From Megalopta genalis (taxonomy: Eukaryota; Arthropoda; Insecta; Hymenoptera; Halictidae), in contig NC_135020.1 in NCBI RefSeq assembly GCF_051020955.1, forward strand, positions 3,285,501 to 3,349,500: 64,000 bases of DNA, in the 5' to 3' direction. Shown here piece by piece: positions 34,376-46,386 of this stretch; positions within the stretch are counted from its first letter, which is position 1, and every line of letters starts with the position of its first letter. The notes beneath the pieces were generated by a model. That model saw only the letters and a list, made by a program, of their open reading frames with translations, did not search any database and was not told the origin of the DNA. The position numbers were made by a program, and so were the translations under genes.

Positions 34376-34756
34376 TCTTGTTTTTCTTTTTGTTCTTGTT
34401 GTTCTTGTTGTTCTTGTTGTTCTTGTTGTTCTTGTTGTTCTTGTTGTTCTTGTCGTTCTTGTTGTTCTTGTTGTTCTTGTTGTTCTTGTTATTGTTCTTG
34501 CTGTTCTTGTTGTAGTTGTTGTTGTTGTAGTTCTTGTTGTTCTTGTTGTTCTTGTTGTTCTTGTTGTTCTTGTTGTTCTTGTTGTTCTTGTTGTCCTTGT
34601 TGTTCTTGTTGTTCTTGTTGTTCTTGTGGATTTTGTTGATCTTGTTGTTCTTGTTGTTCTTGTTGTTGTTGTTGTTCTTGCTGTTCTTGTTGTAGTTGTT
34701 GTTGTTGTCCTTGTTGTTGTTGTAGTTCTTTGTGTTCTTGCTGTTCTTGTTGTTCT

Positions 34757-34953
34757 TGCTGCTCTTGTTGCTCTTGTTGATCTTGTTGTTCTTGTTGTTC
34801 TTGTCGTTCTTGTTGCTCTTGTTGCTTTTGTTGCTCTTGTTGCTGTTGTTGTTGTTGTTGCTCTTGTTGCTGTTGTTGTTGTTGTTGTTGATCTTGCTGT
34901 TCTTGTTCTTGTTGTTCTTGTTGTTCTTGTTGTTCTTGCTGGTCATGTTGATC
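34757..34953. repeat. C module, right part only
   Basis: Begins at CTTGCTGCTC after a P-like TTCTTTGTG block and runs through TTGTCGTTC, TTGCTTTTG and CTGGTCATGTTGATC. The left two-thirds of C is absent. It is followed by (TTG)17. Confidence 0.8.

Positions 34954-35004
<51 letters not shown>
34954..35004. repeat. (TTG)17 tract after C
   Basis: Seventeen triplets. As at 21572, D is missing and an E array follows, so long tracts and loss of D go together in these two copies. Confidence 0.9.
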
Positions 35005-35005
<1 letters not shown>

Positions 35006-35406
35006 CCTTGTTGTTCTTGTTGTTCTCGTTGTTCTCGTTGTTCTCGTTGTTCTCGTTGTTGTTCTTGTTGTTCTCGTTGTTCTCGTTGTTCTCGTTGCTC
35101 CCCTTGTTCTCGTTGTTCTCGTTGCTCTCGTTGTTCTCGTTGTTCTCGTTGTTCTCGTTGTTCTCGTTGTTCTCGTTGTTCTCGTTGTTCTCGTTGTTCT
35201 CGTTGTTCTCGTTGTTCTCGTTGTTCTCGTTGTTCTTGTTGTAATTGTTGTTCTTGTTGTTGTTGTTGTTGTTGTTGTTGTTCTTGCTGTTCTTGTTGTT
35301 CTTGTTGTTCTTGTTGTTCTTGTTGTTCTTGTTGTTCTTGCTGTTCTTGTTGTTCTTGTTGTTCTTGTTGTTCTTGTTGTTCTTGTTGTTCTTGATGTTC
35401 TTGATG

Positions 35407-35835
35407 TTCTCGTTGTTCTCGTTGTTGTTCTCGTTGTTCTCGTTGTTCTCGTTGTTCTCGTTGTTCTCGTTGTTCTCGTTGTTCTCGTTGTTCTCGTTGT
35501 TCTCGTTGTTCTCGTTGTTCTCGTTGTTCTCGTTGTTCTTGTTGTTCTTGTTGTTCTTGATGTTCTTGATGTTCTCGTTGTTCTCGTTGTTGTTCTCGTT
35601 GTTCTCGTTGTTCTCGTTGTTCTCGTTGTTCTCGTTGTTCTCGTTGTTCTCGTTGTTCTCGTTGTTCTCGTTGTTCTCGTTGTTCTCGTTGTTCTCGTTG
35701 TTCTCGTTGTTCTCGTTGTTCTCGTTGTTCTCGTTGTTCTCGTTGTTCTCGTTGTTCTCGTTGTTCTCGTTGTTCTCGTTGTTCTCGTTGTTCTCGTTGT
35801 TCTCGTTGTTCTCGTTGTTCTCGTTGTTCTCGTTG
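35407..35835. repeat. E arrays around second F
   Basis: E runs 35407-35535 and 35571-35835 separated by a second F (CTTGATGTTC twice). The second run is nearly pure for about 260 bp. Confidence 0.88.
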
Positions 35836-36827
35836 TTCTTGTTGTTCTTGTTGTTCTTGTTGTTCTTGTTGTTCTTGTTGTTCTTGTTGTTCTTGTTGTT
35901 CTTGTTGTTCTTGTTGTTCTTGTTGTTCTTGTTGTTCTTGTTGTTCTTGTTGTTCTTGTTGTTCTCGTTGTTCTCGTTGTTCTCGTTGTTCTCGTTGTTC
36001 TCGTTGTTCTCGTTGTTCTCGTTGTTCTCGTTGTTCTCGTTGTTCTTGTTGTTCTTGTTGTTCTTGTTGTTCTTGTTGCTCTTGTTGCTCTTGTTGCTCT
36101 TGTTGATCTTGTTGCTCTTGTTGCACTTGTTGCTCTTGTTGCTCTTGTTGCTCTTTTTGCTCTTGTTGGGCTTGTTGTTCTTGTTGTTCTTGTTGTTCTT
36201 GTTGTTCTTGTTGTTCTTGTTGTTCTTGTTGTCCTTGTTTTTGTTGTTCTTGTTGTTGTTGTTGTTCTTGCTGTTCTTGTTCTTGTTTTTCTTGCTGTTC
36301 ATGCTGTTCTTGCTGTTCATGTTGTTATTGTTGTTGTTGTTGTTGTCCTTGTTGTTCTTGTTGTTCTTGTTGTTCTTGTTGTTCTTGTTGTTCTTGTTGT
36401 TCTTGTTGTTCTTGTTGTTCTTGTTGTTCTTGTTGTTCTTGTTGTTCTTGTTATTCTTGCTGTTCTTGTTCTTGTTGTTCTTGTTGCTCTTGTTGTTGTT
36501 GTTCTACTTGTTCTTGTTGTTGTTGTTGTTCTTGTTGTTCTTGTTGTTCTTGTTCTTCTTGTTGGGCTTGTTGTTCTTGTTGTTCTTGTTGTTCTTGCTG
36601 TTGTTCTTGTTGTTGTTGTTGATCTTGTTGTTGTTGTTGTTGCACTTGCTGTTCTTGTTGTTCTTGTTGTTGTTCTTGTTGTTGTTGTGCTTGTTGTTCT
36701 TGTTGTTCTTGTTGTTCTTGTTGTTCTTGCTGTTCTTGTTGTTCTTGCTGTTCTTGTTGTTCTTATTGTTCTTGTTGCTCTTGTTGTTCTTGTTGTTCTT
36801 ATTGTTCCTGTTCTCGTTGTTGTTCTT

Positions 36828-36858
<31 letters not shown>

Positions 36859-37097
36859 TTCTTGTTGTTCTTGTTGTTCTTGTTGTTCTTGTTGTTCTTG
36901 TTGTTCTTGTTGTTCTTGTTGTTCTTGTTGTTCTTGTTGTTCTTGTTGTTCTTGTTGTTCGTGTTGTTCTTGTTGTTGTTGTTCTAGTTGTTCTTGTTGT
37001 TGTTGTTGTTGTTCTTGTTGTCCTTGTTGTTGTTGTAGTTCTTGTTGTTCTTGTTGTTCTTGTTGTTCTTGTTGTTTTTGTTGATCTTGTTGTTCTT

Positions 37098-37128
<31 letters not shown>

Positions 37129-37571
37129 TTCTTGTTGTTGTTCTTGTTGTTGTTGTTGTTCTTGTTGTTGTTGTTGTTCTTGCTGTTCTTGTTGTAGTTG
37201 TTGTTCTTGTCCTTGTTGTTCTTGTGGTTCTTGTTGTTCTTGTTGTTCTTGTTGTTCTTGTTGTTCTTGTTGTTCTTGTTGTTCTTGTTGTTCTTGTTGT
37301 TCTTGTTATTCTTGCTGTTCTTGTTCTTGTTGTTCTTGTTGCTCTTGTTGTTCTTGCTGTTCTTGTTGTTCTTATTGTTCTTGTTGCTCTTGTTGTTCTT
37401 GTTGTTCTTATTGTTCCTGTTCTCGTTGTTGTTCTTGTTGTTCTTGTTGCTCTTGTTGCTCTTGTTGTTCTTGTTGTTCTTGTTGTTCTTGTTGTTCTTG
37501 TTGTTCTTGTTGTTCTTGTTGTTCTTGTTGTTCTTGTTGTTCCTGTTGTTCTTGTTGTTCTTGTTGTTCTT

Positions 37572-37602
<31 letters not shown>

Positions 37603-39419
37603 TTCTTGTTGTTCTTGTGGTTGTTGTTGTTGTTGTCCTTGTTGTTCTTGTTGTTCTTGTTATTCTTGTTGTTCTTGTTGTTCTTGTTGTTCTTGTTGTT
37701 GTTGTTCTAGTTGTTCTTGTTGTTGTTGTTGTTGTTCTTGTTGTCCTTGTTGTTGTTGTAGTTCTTGTTGTTCTTGTTGTTTTTGTTGTTCTTGTTGTTC
37801 TTGTTGTTCTTGTTGTTCTTGTTGTTCTTGTTGTTCTTGTTGTTCTTGTTGTTCTTCTTGTTCTTGTTGTTCTCGTTGTTCTCGTTGTTCTCGTTGTTCT
37901 CGTTGTTCTCGTTGTTCTCGTTGTTCTCGTTGTTCTCGTTGTTCTCGTTGTTCTCGTTGTTCTCGTTGTTCTTGTTGTTCTTGTTGTTCTTGTTGTTCTT
38001 GTTGCTCTTGTTGCTCTTGTTGCTCTTGTTGATCTTGTTGCTCTTGTTGCACTTGTTGCTCTTGTTGCTCTTGTTGCTCTTTTTGCTCTTGTTGGGCTTG
38101 TTGTTCTTGTTGTTCTTGTTGTTCTTGTTGTTCTTGTTGTTCTTGTTGTTCTTGTTGTCCTTGTTTTTGTTGTTCTTGTTGTTGTTGTTGTTCTTGCTGT
38201 TCTTGTTCTTGTTTTTCTTGCTGTTCATGCTGTTCTTGCTGTTCATGTTGTTATTGTTGTTGTTGTTGTTGTCCTTGTTGTTCTTGTTGTTCTTGTTGTT
38301 CTTGTTGTTCTTGTTGTTCTTGTTGTTCTTGTTGTTCTTGTTGTTCTTGTTGTTCTTGTTGTTCTTGTTGTTCTTGTTATTCTTGCTGTTCTTGTTCTTG
38401 TTGTTCTTGTTGCTCTTGTTGTTGTTGTTCTACTTGTTCTTGTTGTTGTTGTTGTTCTTGTTGTTCTTGTTCTTCTTGTTGGGCTTGTTGTTCTTGTTGT
38501 TCTTGTTGTTCTTGCTGTTGTTCTTGTTGTTGTTGTTGATCTTGTTGTTGTTGTTGTTGCACTTGCTGTTCTTGTTGTTCTTGTTGTTCTTGTTGTTCTT
38601 GTTGTTCTTGTTGTTCTTGCTGTTCTTGTTGATCTTGTTGTTCTTGCTGTTCTTGTTGTTCTTGCTGTTCTTGTTGTTCTCGTTGTTCTCGTTGTTCTCG
38701 TTGTTCTCGTTGTTCTCGTTGTTCTCGTTGTTCTCGTTGTTCTCGTTGTTCTCGTTGTTCTCGTTGTTCTCGTTGTTCTTGTTGTTCTTGTTGTTCTTGT
38801 TGTTCTTGTTGCTCTTGTTGCTCTTGTTGTTCTTGTTGTTCTTGTTGTTCTTGTTGTTCTTGTTGTTCTTGTTGTTCTTGTTGTTCTTGTTGTTCTTGAT
38901 GTTCTTGATGGTCTCGTTGTTCTCGTTGTTGTTCTCGTTGTTCTCGTTGTTGTTCTCGTTGTTCTCGTTGTTCTCGTTGTTCTCGTTGTTCTTGTTGTTC
39001 TTGTTGTTCTTGTTGTTCTTGTTGTTCTTGTTGTTCTTGTTGTTCTTCTTGTTGTTGTTGTTCTTGCTGTTCTTGTTGTTCTTGTTGTTCTTGTTGTTCT
39101 TGTTGTTCTTGTTGTTCTTGCTGTTCTTGTTGATCTTGTTGTTCTTGCTGTTCTTGTTGTTCTTGCTGTTCTTGTTGTTCTCGTTGTTCTCGTTGTTCTC
39201 GTTGTTCTCGTTGTTCTCGTTGTTCTCGTTGTTCTCGTTGTTCTCGTTGTTCTCGTTGTTCTCGTTGTTCTCGTTGTTCTCGTTGTTCTCGTTGTTCTTG
39301 TTGTTCTTGTTGTTCTTGTTGTTCTTGGTGTTCTTGTTGTTCTTGTTGTTCTTGTTGTTCTTGTTGTACTTGTTGTTTTTGTTGTTCATGTTGTTCTTGT
39401 TGTTGTTCTTGTTGTTGTT

Positions 39420-39551
39420 CTAGTGGTCCTTGTTGTTGTTGTTCTGGTTGTTCTTGTTGTTCTTGTTGTTCCGGTTGTTCTTGTTGTTCTTGTTCTTGTT
39501 GTTCTTGTTGTTCTTGCTGTTCATGTTGTCTTGTTGTACTTGTTGTTCTAG
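39420..39551. repeat. N block 6 (132 bp)
   Basis: Same length and landmarks. The one-base loss is at about 39529-39530. It closes HOR copy 6. Confidence 0.92.
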
Positions 39552-40027
39552 TTGTTCTTGTTGTTCTTGTTGTTCTTGCTGTTCTTGTTCTTCTTGTTCT
39601 TGTTGTTCTTGTTCTTGTTGTTCTTGTTGTTCCGGTTGTTCTTGTTGTTCTTGTTGTTCTTGTTGTTCTTGTTGTTCTTGTTGTTCTTGTTGTTCTTGTT
39701 GTTCTTGTTGCTCTTGTTGTTGTTGTTCTACTTGTTCTTGTTGTTGTTGTTGTTCTTGTTGTTCTTGTTGTTCTTGTTCTTCTTGTTGTTCTTGTTGTTC
39801 TTGTTGTTCTTGTTGTTCTTGTTGTTCTTGTTGTTCTTGTTGTTCTTGTTGTTCTTGTTGTTCTTGTTGTTCTTGTTGTTCTTGTTGTTCTTGTTGTTTT
39901 TGCTGTTCATGTTGTTCTTGTTGTTCTTCTTGTTGTTGTTCTAGTTGTCCTTGTTGTTGTTGTTGTTGTCCTTGTTGTTCTTGTTGTTGTTGTCCTTGTT
40001 GTTCTTGTTGTTCTTGTTGTTCTTGTT

Positions 40028-40438
40028 GATCTTGTTGTTCTTGTTGCTCTTGTTGCTCTTGTTGTTCTTGTCGCTCTTGTTGTTCTTGTTGTTCTTGTTT
40101 TTGTTGTTCTTGTTGTTGTTGTTCTTGTCGTTGTGGTTCTTGTTGTTCCTGTTGTTGTTGTTGTTCTTGTTGTTCTTGTTGTTGTTGTTCATGTGGTTCT
40201 TGTTGTTGTTGCTCTTGCAGTTCTTGTTCTTGTTGTCCTTGTTGTTCTTTCTGTTCTTGTTGTTGTTGTTGTTGTTGTTGTCCTTGCCGTTGTTGTTGTT
40301 CTTGCTGCTCTTGTTGCTCTTGTTGATCTTGTTGTTCTTGTTGTTCTTGTCGTTCTTGTTGCTCTTGTTGCTTTTGTTGCTCTTGTTGCTGTTGTTGTTG
40401 TTGTTGCTCTTGTTGCTGTTGTTGTTGTTGTTCTTGTT
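40028..40438. repeat. C module copy 7a (truncated form)
   Basis: GATC-to-GATC length is 411 bp. It lacks the CTGGTCATG end and has a CTTGTCGCTC variant at about 40070. It is tandem with the next unit, like 28500-29379. TTCTTTCTG is at about 40246. Confidence 0.87.
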
Positions 40439-40444
40439 GATCTT

Positions 40445-40475
<31 letters not shown>

Positions 40476-40898
40476 TTGTTCTTGTTGTTCTTGTTTTTGT
40501 TGTTCTTGTTGTTGTTGTTCTTGTCGTTGTGGTTCTTGTTGTTCCTGTTGTTGTTGTTGTTCTTGTTGTTCTTGTTGTTGTTGTTCATGTGGTTCTTGTT
40601 GTTGTTGCTCTTGCAGTTCTTGTTCTTGTTGTCCTTGTTGTTCTTTCTGTTCTTGTTGTTGTTGTTGTTGTTGTTGTCCTTGCCGTTGTTGTTGTTCTTG
40701 CTGCTCTTGTTGCTCTTGTTGATCTTGTTGTTCTTGTTGTTCTTGTCGTTCTTGTTGCTCTTGTTGCTTTTGTTGCTCTTGTTGCTGTTGTTGTTGTTGT
40801 TGCTCTTGTTGCTGTTGTTGTTGTTGTTGTTGTTGATCTTGCTGTTCTTGTTCTTGTTGTTCTTGTTGTTCTTGTTGTTCTTGCTGGTCATGTTGATC
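40439..40898. repeat. C module copy 7b
   Basis: 460 bp, complete right end, TTCTTTCTG at about 40641. Its arrangement with copy 7a mirrors the pair at 28500-29379, indicating that the C-C pair was copied as a unit. Confidence 0.87.

Positions 40899-40928
<30 letters not shown>
40899..40928. repeat. (TTG)10 tract after C
   Basis: Ten triplets in the same position, followed by TCC and D. Confidence 0.9.
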
Positions 40929-40929
<1 letters not shown>

Positions 40930-43278
40930 CCTTGTTGTTCTTGTTGTTCTTGTTGTTCTTGTTGTTCTTGTTGTTCTGGTAGTTCTTGTTGCTCTTGTTG
41001 TTCCTGTTGTTCTTGTTGTTCTAGTTGTTCTTGTTGTTCTTGTTGTTCCGGTTGTTCTTGTTGTTCTTGTTGTTCTTGTTGTTCTTGCTGTTCTCGTTGT
41101 TCTTGTTGTTCTCGTTGTTCTCGTTGTTCTCGTTGTTCTCGTTGTTGTTCTTGTTGTTCTCGTTGTTCTCGTTGTTCTCGTTGTTCTCGTTGCTCTCGTT
41201 GTTCTCGTTGTTCTCGTTGCTCTCGTTGTTCTCGTTGTTCTCGTTGTTCTCGTTGTTCTCGTTGTTCTCGTTGTTCTCGTTGTTCTCGTTGTTCTCGTTG
41301 TTCTCGTTGTTCTTGTTGTTCTTGTTGTTCTTGTTGTTCTTGTTGTTCTTGTTGTTCTTGTTGTTCTTCTTGTTGTTGTTGTTCTTGCTGTTCTTGTTGT
41401 TCTTGTTGTTCTTGTTGTTCTTGTTGTTCTTGTTGTTCTTGCTGTTCTTGTTGATCTTGTTGTTCTTGCTGTTCTTGTTGTTCTTGCTGTTCTTGTTGTT
41501 CTCGTTGTTCTCGTTGTTCTCGTTGTTCTCGTTGTTCTCGTTGTTCTCGTTGTTCTCGTTGTTCTCGTTGTTCTCGTTGTTCTCGTTGTTCTCGTTGTTC
41601 TTGTTGTTCTTGTTGTTCTTGTTGTTCTTGTTGCTCTTGTTGCTCTTGTTGTTCTTGTTGTTCTTGTTGTTCTTGTTGTTCTTGTTGTTCTTGTTGTTCT
41701 TGTTGTTCTTGTTGTTCTTGATGTTCTTGATGGTCTCGTTGTTCTCGTTGTTGTTCTCGTTGTTCTCGTTGTTGTTCTCGTTGTTCTCGTTGTTCTCGTT
41801 GTTCTCGTTGTTCTCGTTGTTCTCGTTGTTCTCGTTGTTCTCGTTGTTCTCGTTGTTCTCGTTGTTCTCGTTGTTCTTGTTGTTCTTGTTGTTCTCGTTG
41901 TTCTCGTTGTTCTCGTTGTTCTCGTTGTTCTCGTTGTTCTTGTTGTTCTTGTTGTTCTTGTTGTTCTTGTTGATCTTGTTGTTCTTGTTGATCTTGTTGC
42001 TCTTGTTGTTCTTGTTGTTCTTGTTGTTCTTGTTGTTCTTGTTGTTCTTGTTGTTCTTGTTGTTCTTGTTGTTCTTGTTGTTCTTGTTGTTCTTGTTGTT
42101 CTTGATGTTCTCGTTGTTCTCGTTGTTGTTCTCGTTGTTTTCGTTGTTCTCGTTGTTCTCGTTGTTCTCGTTGTTCTCGTTGTTCTCGTTGTTCTCGTTG
42201 TTCTCGTTGTTCTCGTTGTTCTCGTTGTTGTTCTTGTTGTTCTCGTTGTTCTCGTTGTTCTCGTTGTTCTCGTTGTTCTCGTTGTTCTCGTTGTTCTCGT
42301 TGTTCTCGTTGTTCTCGTTGTTCTCGTTGTTCTCGTTGTTCTTGTTGTTCTTGTTGTTCTTGTTGCTCTTGTTGCTCTTGTTGCTCTTGTTGATCTTGTT
42401 GCTCTTGTTGCACTTGTTGCTCTTGTTGCTCTTGTTGCTCTTTTTGCTCTTGTTGGGCTTGTTGTTCTTGTTTTTCTTGTTGTTTTTGTTGTTCTTGTTG
42501 TTCTTGTTGTTCTTGTTGTTCTTGTTGTTCTTGTTGTCCTTGTTTTTGTTGTTCTTGTTGTTGTTGTTGTTCTTGCTGTTCTTGTTCTTGTTTTTCTTGC
42601 TGTTCATGCTGTTCTTGCTGTTCATGTTGTTATTGTTGTTGTTGTTGTTGTCCTTGTTGTTCTTGTTGTTCTTGTTGTTCTTGTTGTTCTTGTTGTTCTT
42701 GTTGTTCTTGTTGTTCTTGTTGTTCTTGTTGTTCTTGTTGTTCTTGTTGTTCTTGTTGTTCTTGTTGCTCTTGTTGTTGTTGTTCTACTTGTTCTTGTTG
42801 TTGTTGTTGTTCTTGTTGTTCTTGTTGTTCTTGTTCTTCTTGTTGGGCTTGTTGTTCTTGTTGTTCTTGTTGTTCTTGCTGTTGTTGTTCTTGTTGTTGT
42901 TGTTGATCTTGTTGTTGTTGTTGTTGCACTTGCTGTTCTTGTTGTTCTTGTTGTTGTTCTTGTTGTTGTTGTGCTTGTTGTTCTTGTTGTTCTTGTTGTT
43001 CTTGTTGTTCTTGCTGTTCTTGTTGTTCTTGCTGTTCTTGTTGTTCTTATTGTTCTTGTTGCTCTTGTTGTTCTTGTTGTTCTTGTTGTTCCTGTTCTCG
43101 TTGTTGTTCTTGTTGTTCTTGTTGTTCTTGTTGTTCTTGTTGTTCTTGTTGTTCTTGTTGTTCTTGTTGTTCTTGTTGTTCTTGTTGTTCTTGTTGTTCT
43201 TGTTGTTCTTGTTGTTCTTGTTGTTCTTGTTGTTCTTGTTGTTCTTGTTGTTCTTGTTGTTCTTGTTGTTCTTGTTGT

Positions 43279-43702
43279 TCTCGTTGTTCTCGTTGTTGTT
43301 CTTGTTGTTCTCGTTGTTGTTCTTGTTGTTCTCGTTGTTCTCGTTGTTCTCGTCGTTCTCGTTGTTCTCGTTGTTCTCGTTGTTCCCGTTGTTCTCGTTG
43401 TTCTCGTTGTTCTCGTTGTTCTCGTTGTTCTCGTTGTTCTCGTTGTTCTCGTTGTTCTCGTTGTTGTTCTTGTTGTTCTCGTTGTTCTCGTTGTTCTCGT
43501 CGTTCTCGTTGTTCTCGTTGTTCTCGTTGTTCCCGTTGTTCTCGTTGTTCTCGTTGTTCTCGTTGTTCTCGTTGTTCTCGTTGTTCTCGTTGTTCTCGTT
43601 GTTCTCGTTGTTCTCGTTGTTCTCGTTGTTCTCGTTGTTCTCGTTGTTCTCGTTGTTCTCGTTGTTCTCGTTGTTCTCGTTGTTCTCGTTGTTCTCGTTG
43701 TT
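43279..43702. repeat. Long E array
   Basis: About 424 bp of TTGTTCTCG, the equivalent of 33987-34375, ending in the same CTTGTTTTTCTTTTTG junction. It lies inside a 799-nt stretch (43050-43848) with no A on the + strand. Confidence 0.9.
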
Positions 43703-43959
43703 CTTGTTTTTCTTTTTGTTCTTGTTGTTCTTGTTGTTCTTGTTGTTCTTGTTGTTCTTGTTGTTCTTGTTGTTCTTGTTGTTCTTGTCGTTCTTGTTGT
43801 TCTTGTTGTTCTTGTTGTTCTTGTTGTTGTTCTTGCTGTTCTTGTTGTAGTTGTTGTTGTTGTAGTTCTTGTTGTTCTTGTTGTTCTTGTTGTTCTTGTT
43901 GTTCTTGTTGTTCTTGTTGTTCTTGTTGTCCTTGTTGTTCTTGTTGTTCTTGTTGTTCT

Positions 43960-44137
43960 TGTGGATTTTGTTGATCTTGTTGTTCTTGTTGTTCTTGTTG
44001 TTGTTGTTGTTCTTGCTGTTCTTGTTGTAGTTGTTGTTGTTGTCCTTGTTGTTGTTGTAGTTCTTTGTGTTCTTGCTGTTCTTGTTGTTCTTGCTGTTCT
44101 GGTTGTTCTCGTTGCTCTCGTTGTTCTCGTTGTTCTC

Positions 44138-44168
<31 letters not shown>

Positions 44169-44902
44169 TTCTTGGTGTTCTTGGTGTTCTTGTTGTTCTT
44201 CTTGTTCTAGTTGTTGTTGTTGTTGTTCTTGTTGTTGTTCTTGTTGTTCTTCTTGTTGTTCTTCTTGTTGTTCTTCTTGTTCTTGTTGTTCTTCTTGTTG
44301 TTCTTGTTGTTCTTCTTGTTGTTCTTGTTGTTCTCGTTGTTCTCGTTGTTCTCGTTGTTCTCGTTGTTCTCGTTGTTCTCGTTGTTCTCGTTGTTCTCGT
44401 TGTTCTCGTTGTTCTCGTTGTTCTCGTTGTTCTCGTTGTTCTCGTTGTCCTCGTTGTTCTCGTTGTTCTTGTTGTAATTGTTGTTCTTGTTGTTGTTGTT
44501 GTTGTTGTTGTTGTTCTTGCTGTTCTTGCTGTTCTTGCTGTTCTTGTTGTTCTTGTTGGGCTTGTTGTTCTTGTTTTTCTTGTTGTTCTTGTTGTTCTTG
44601 TTGTTCTTGTTGTTCTTGTTGTTCTTGTTGTTCTTGTTGTTCTTGTTGTTCTTGTTGTTCTTGTTGTTCTTGTTGTTCTTGTTGTTCTTGTTGTCCTTGT
44701 TGTTCTTGTTGTTCTTATTGTTCTTGTGGTTTTTGTTGATCTTGTTGTTCTTGTTGTTCTTGTTGTTGTTGTTGTTCTTGCTGTTCTTGTTGTAGTTGTT
44801 GTTGTTGTCCTTGTTGTTGTTGTAGTTCTTTGTGTTCTTGCTGTTCTTGTTGTTCTTGTTGTTCTGGTTGATCTCGTTGTTCTCGTTGTTCTCGTTGTTC
44901 TC

Positions 44903-44933
<31 letters not shown>

Positions 44934-45050
44934 TTCTTGGTGTTCTTGGTGTTCTTGTTGTTCTTCTTGTTCTAGTTGTTGTTGTTGTTGTTCTTGTTGT
45001 TGTTCTTGTTGTTCTTGTTGTTCTTCTTGTTGTTCTTCTTGTTCTTGTTG
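43960..45050. repeat. P-O tandem pair inside HOR copy 7
   Basis: Two P-O units in tandem: P at about 43960 (GTGGATTTTG) and 44726 (GTGGTTTTTG), and O with CTAG at 44207-44210 and 44972-44975, 765 bp apart. TAATTG lies at 44475. These modules otherwise dominate 55321-64000, so this is an island of the right-end family within the left family. Confidence 0.82.
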
Positions 45051-45395
45051 TTCTTGTTGTTCTTGTTGTTCTTGTTCTTGTTGTTCTTGTTGTTCTTGTT
45101 GTTCTTGTTGTTCTTGTTGTTCTTGCTGGTCATGTTGATCTTGTTGTTCTTGTTGTTGTTGTTGTTGTTGTTGTTGTCCTTGTTGTTCTTGTTGTTCTTG
45201 TTGTTCTTGTTGTTCTGGTAGTTCTTGTTGTTCTTGTTGTTCCGGTTGTTCTTGTTGTTCTTGTTGTTCTTGTTCTTGTTGTTCTTGTTCTTGTTGTTCT
45301 TGTTGTTCTTGTTGTTCTTGTTGTTCTTGTTGTTCTTGTTGTTCTTGTTGTTCTTGTTGTTCTGGTAGTTCTTGTTGCTCTTGTTGTTCTAGTTG

Positions 45396-45697
45396 TTCTC
45401 GTTGTTCTCGTTGTTCTCGTTGTTCTCGTTGTTCTCGTTGTTCTCGTTGTTCTCGTTGTTCTCGTTGTTCTCGTTGTTCTCGTTGTTCTCGTTGTTCTCG
45501 TTGTTGTTCTTGTTGTTCTCGTTGTTCTCGTTGTTCTCGTTGTTCTCGTTGTTCTCGTTGTTCTCGTTGTTCTCGTTGTTCTCGTTGTTCTCGTTGTTCT
45601 CGTTGTTCTCGTTGTTCTCGTTGTTCTCGTTGTTCTCGTTGTTCTCGTTGTTCTCGTTGTTCTCGTTGTTCTCGTTGTCCTCGTTGTTCTCGTTGTT
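45396..45697. repeat. Long E array ending at TAATTG
   Basis: About 300 bp of TTGTTCTCG with one 3-bp expansion and a TCCTCG variant near its end, then TAATTG at 45705. The same arrangement occurs at 47930-48216, 50785-51116 and 53723-54067. Confidence 0.9.
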
Positions 45698-46386
45698 CTT
45701 GTTGTAATTGTTGTTCTTGTTGTTGTTGTTGTTGTTCTTGCTGTTCTTGCTGTTCTTGTTGTTCTTGTTGTTCTTGTTGTTCTCGTTGTTCTCGTTGTTC
45801 TCGTTGTTCTCGTTGTTGTTCTCGTTGTTCTCGTTGTTGTTCTCGTTGTTCTCGTTGTTCTCGTTGTTCTCGTTGTTCTCGTTGTTCTCGTTGTTCTCGT
45901 TGTTCTCGTTGTTCTCGTTGTTCTCGTTGTTCTCGTTGTTCTCGTTGTTCTCGTTGTTCTCGTTGTTCTCGTTGTTCTCGTTGTTCTTGTTGTTCTTGTT
46001 GTTCTTGTTGTTCTTGTTGTTCTTGCTGTTCTTCTTGTTCTTGTTGGCCTTGTTGTTCTTGTTGTTCTTGCTGTTCTTGTTGATCTTGCTGTTCTTGTTG
46101 ATCTTGTTGTTCTTGCTGTTCTTGTTGTTCTTGCTGTTCTTGTTGTTCTCGTTGTTCTCGTTGTTCTCGTTGTTCTCGTTGTTCTCGTTGTTCTCGTTGT
46201 TCTCGTTGTTCTCGTTGTTCTCGTTGTTCTCGTTGTTCTCGTTGTTCTCGTTGTTCTTGTTGTTCTTGTTGTTCTTGTTGTTCTTGTTGCTCTTGTTGCT
46301 CTTGTTGTTCTTGTTGTTCTTGTTGTTCTTGTTGTTCTTGTTGTTCTTGTTGTTCTTGTTGTTCTTGTTGTTCTTAATGTTCTTGA

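Larger units (their letters stand above)
27958..39551. repeat. HOR copy 6 (largest, 11.6 kb)
   Basis: A variant (28066-28170, TTTTTG instead of TTATTG), B (28367-28425), two tandem C units (28500-29379), D (29430), then a D-to-D tandem duplication of about 2059 bp (29430 and 31489) containing E, F, G and H modules. I, J and K follow, a long E array (33987-34375), a P-like block (34490-34745), the right part of C (34757-34953), (TTG)17, E, F and E twice, H, I, J, K, M, a second H-I-J run (38000-38580), more E/F, and N (39420-39551). It is the longest stretch between N blocks. Confidence 0.78.

Noticed and set aside
28617..39551. Plus-strand open frame of 3644 codons (Val-Val-Leu repeat), and similar ones at 12887-20584, 40133-47458 and 21205-27957
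   Set aside because: GTT and CTT codons are at least two changes from any stop, so the frame stays open by composition. The frames start at GTG and end only where a register slip, usually an N block, moves reading into the Leu-Leu-Phe frame and the next CTAG. An endless Val/Leu polymer is not a plausible protein.
39420..42413. Minus-strand Glu-Gln-Gln open frame of 997 codons, and similar ones of 300-930 codons
   Set aside because: They start at GTG from the H module's TTGCAC, contain no ATG that I can see, and end at module-specific TAA or TGA or at the N slip. Variants do not favour silent changes. Treated as by-products, though a recoded-stop test is listed under findings.
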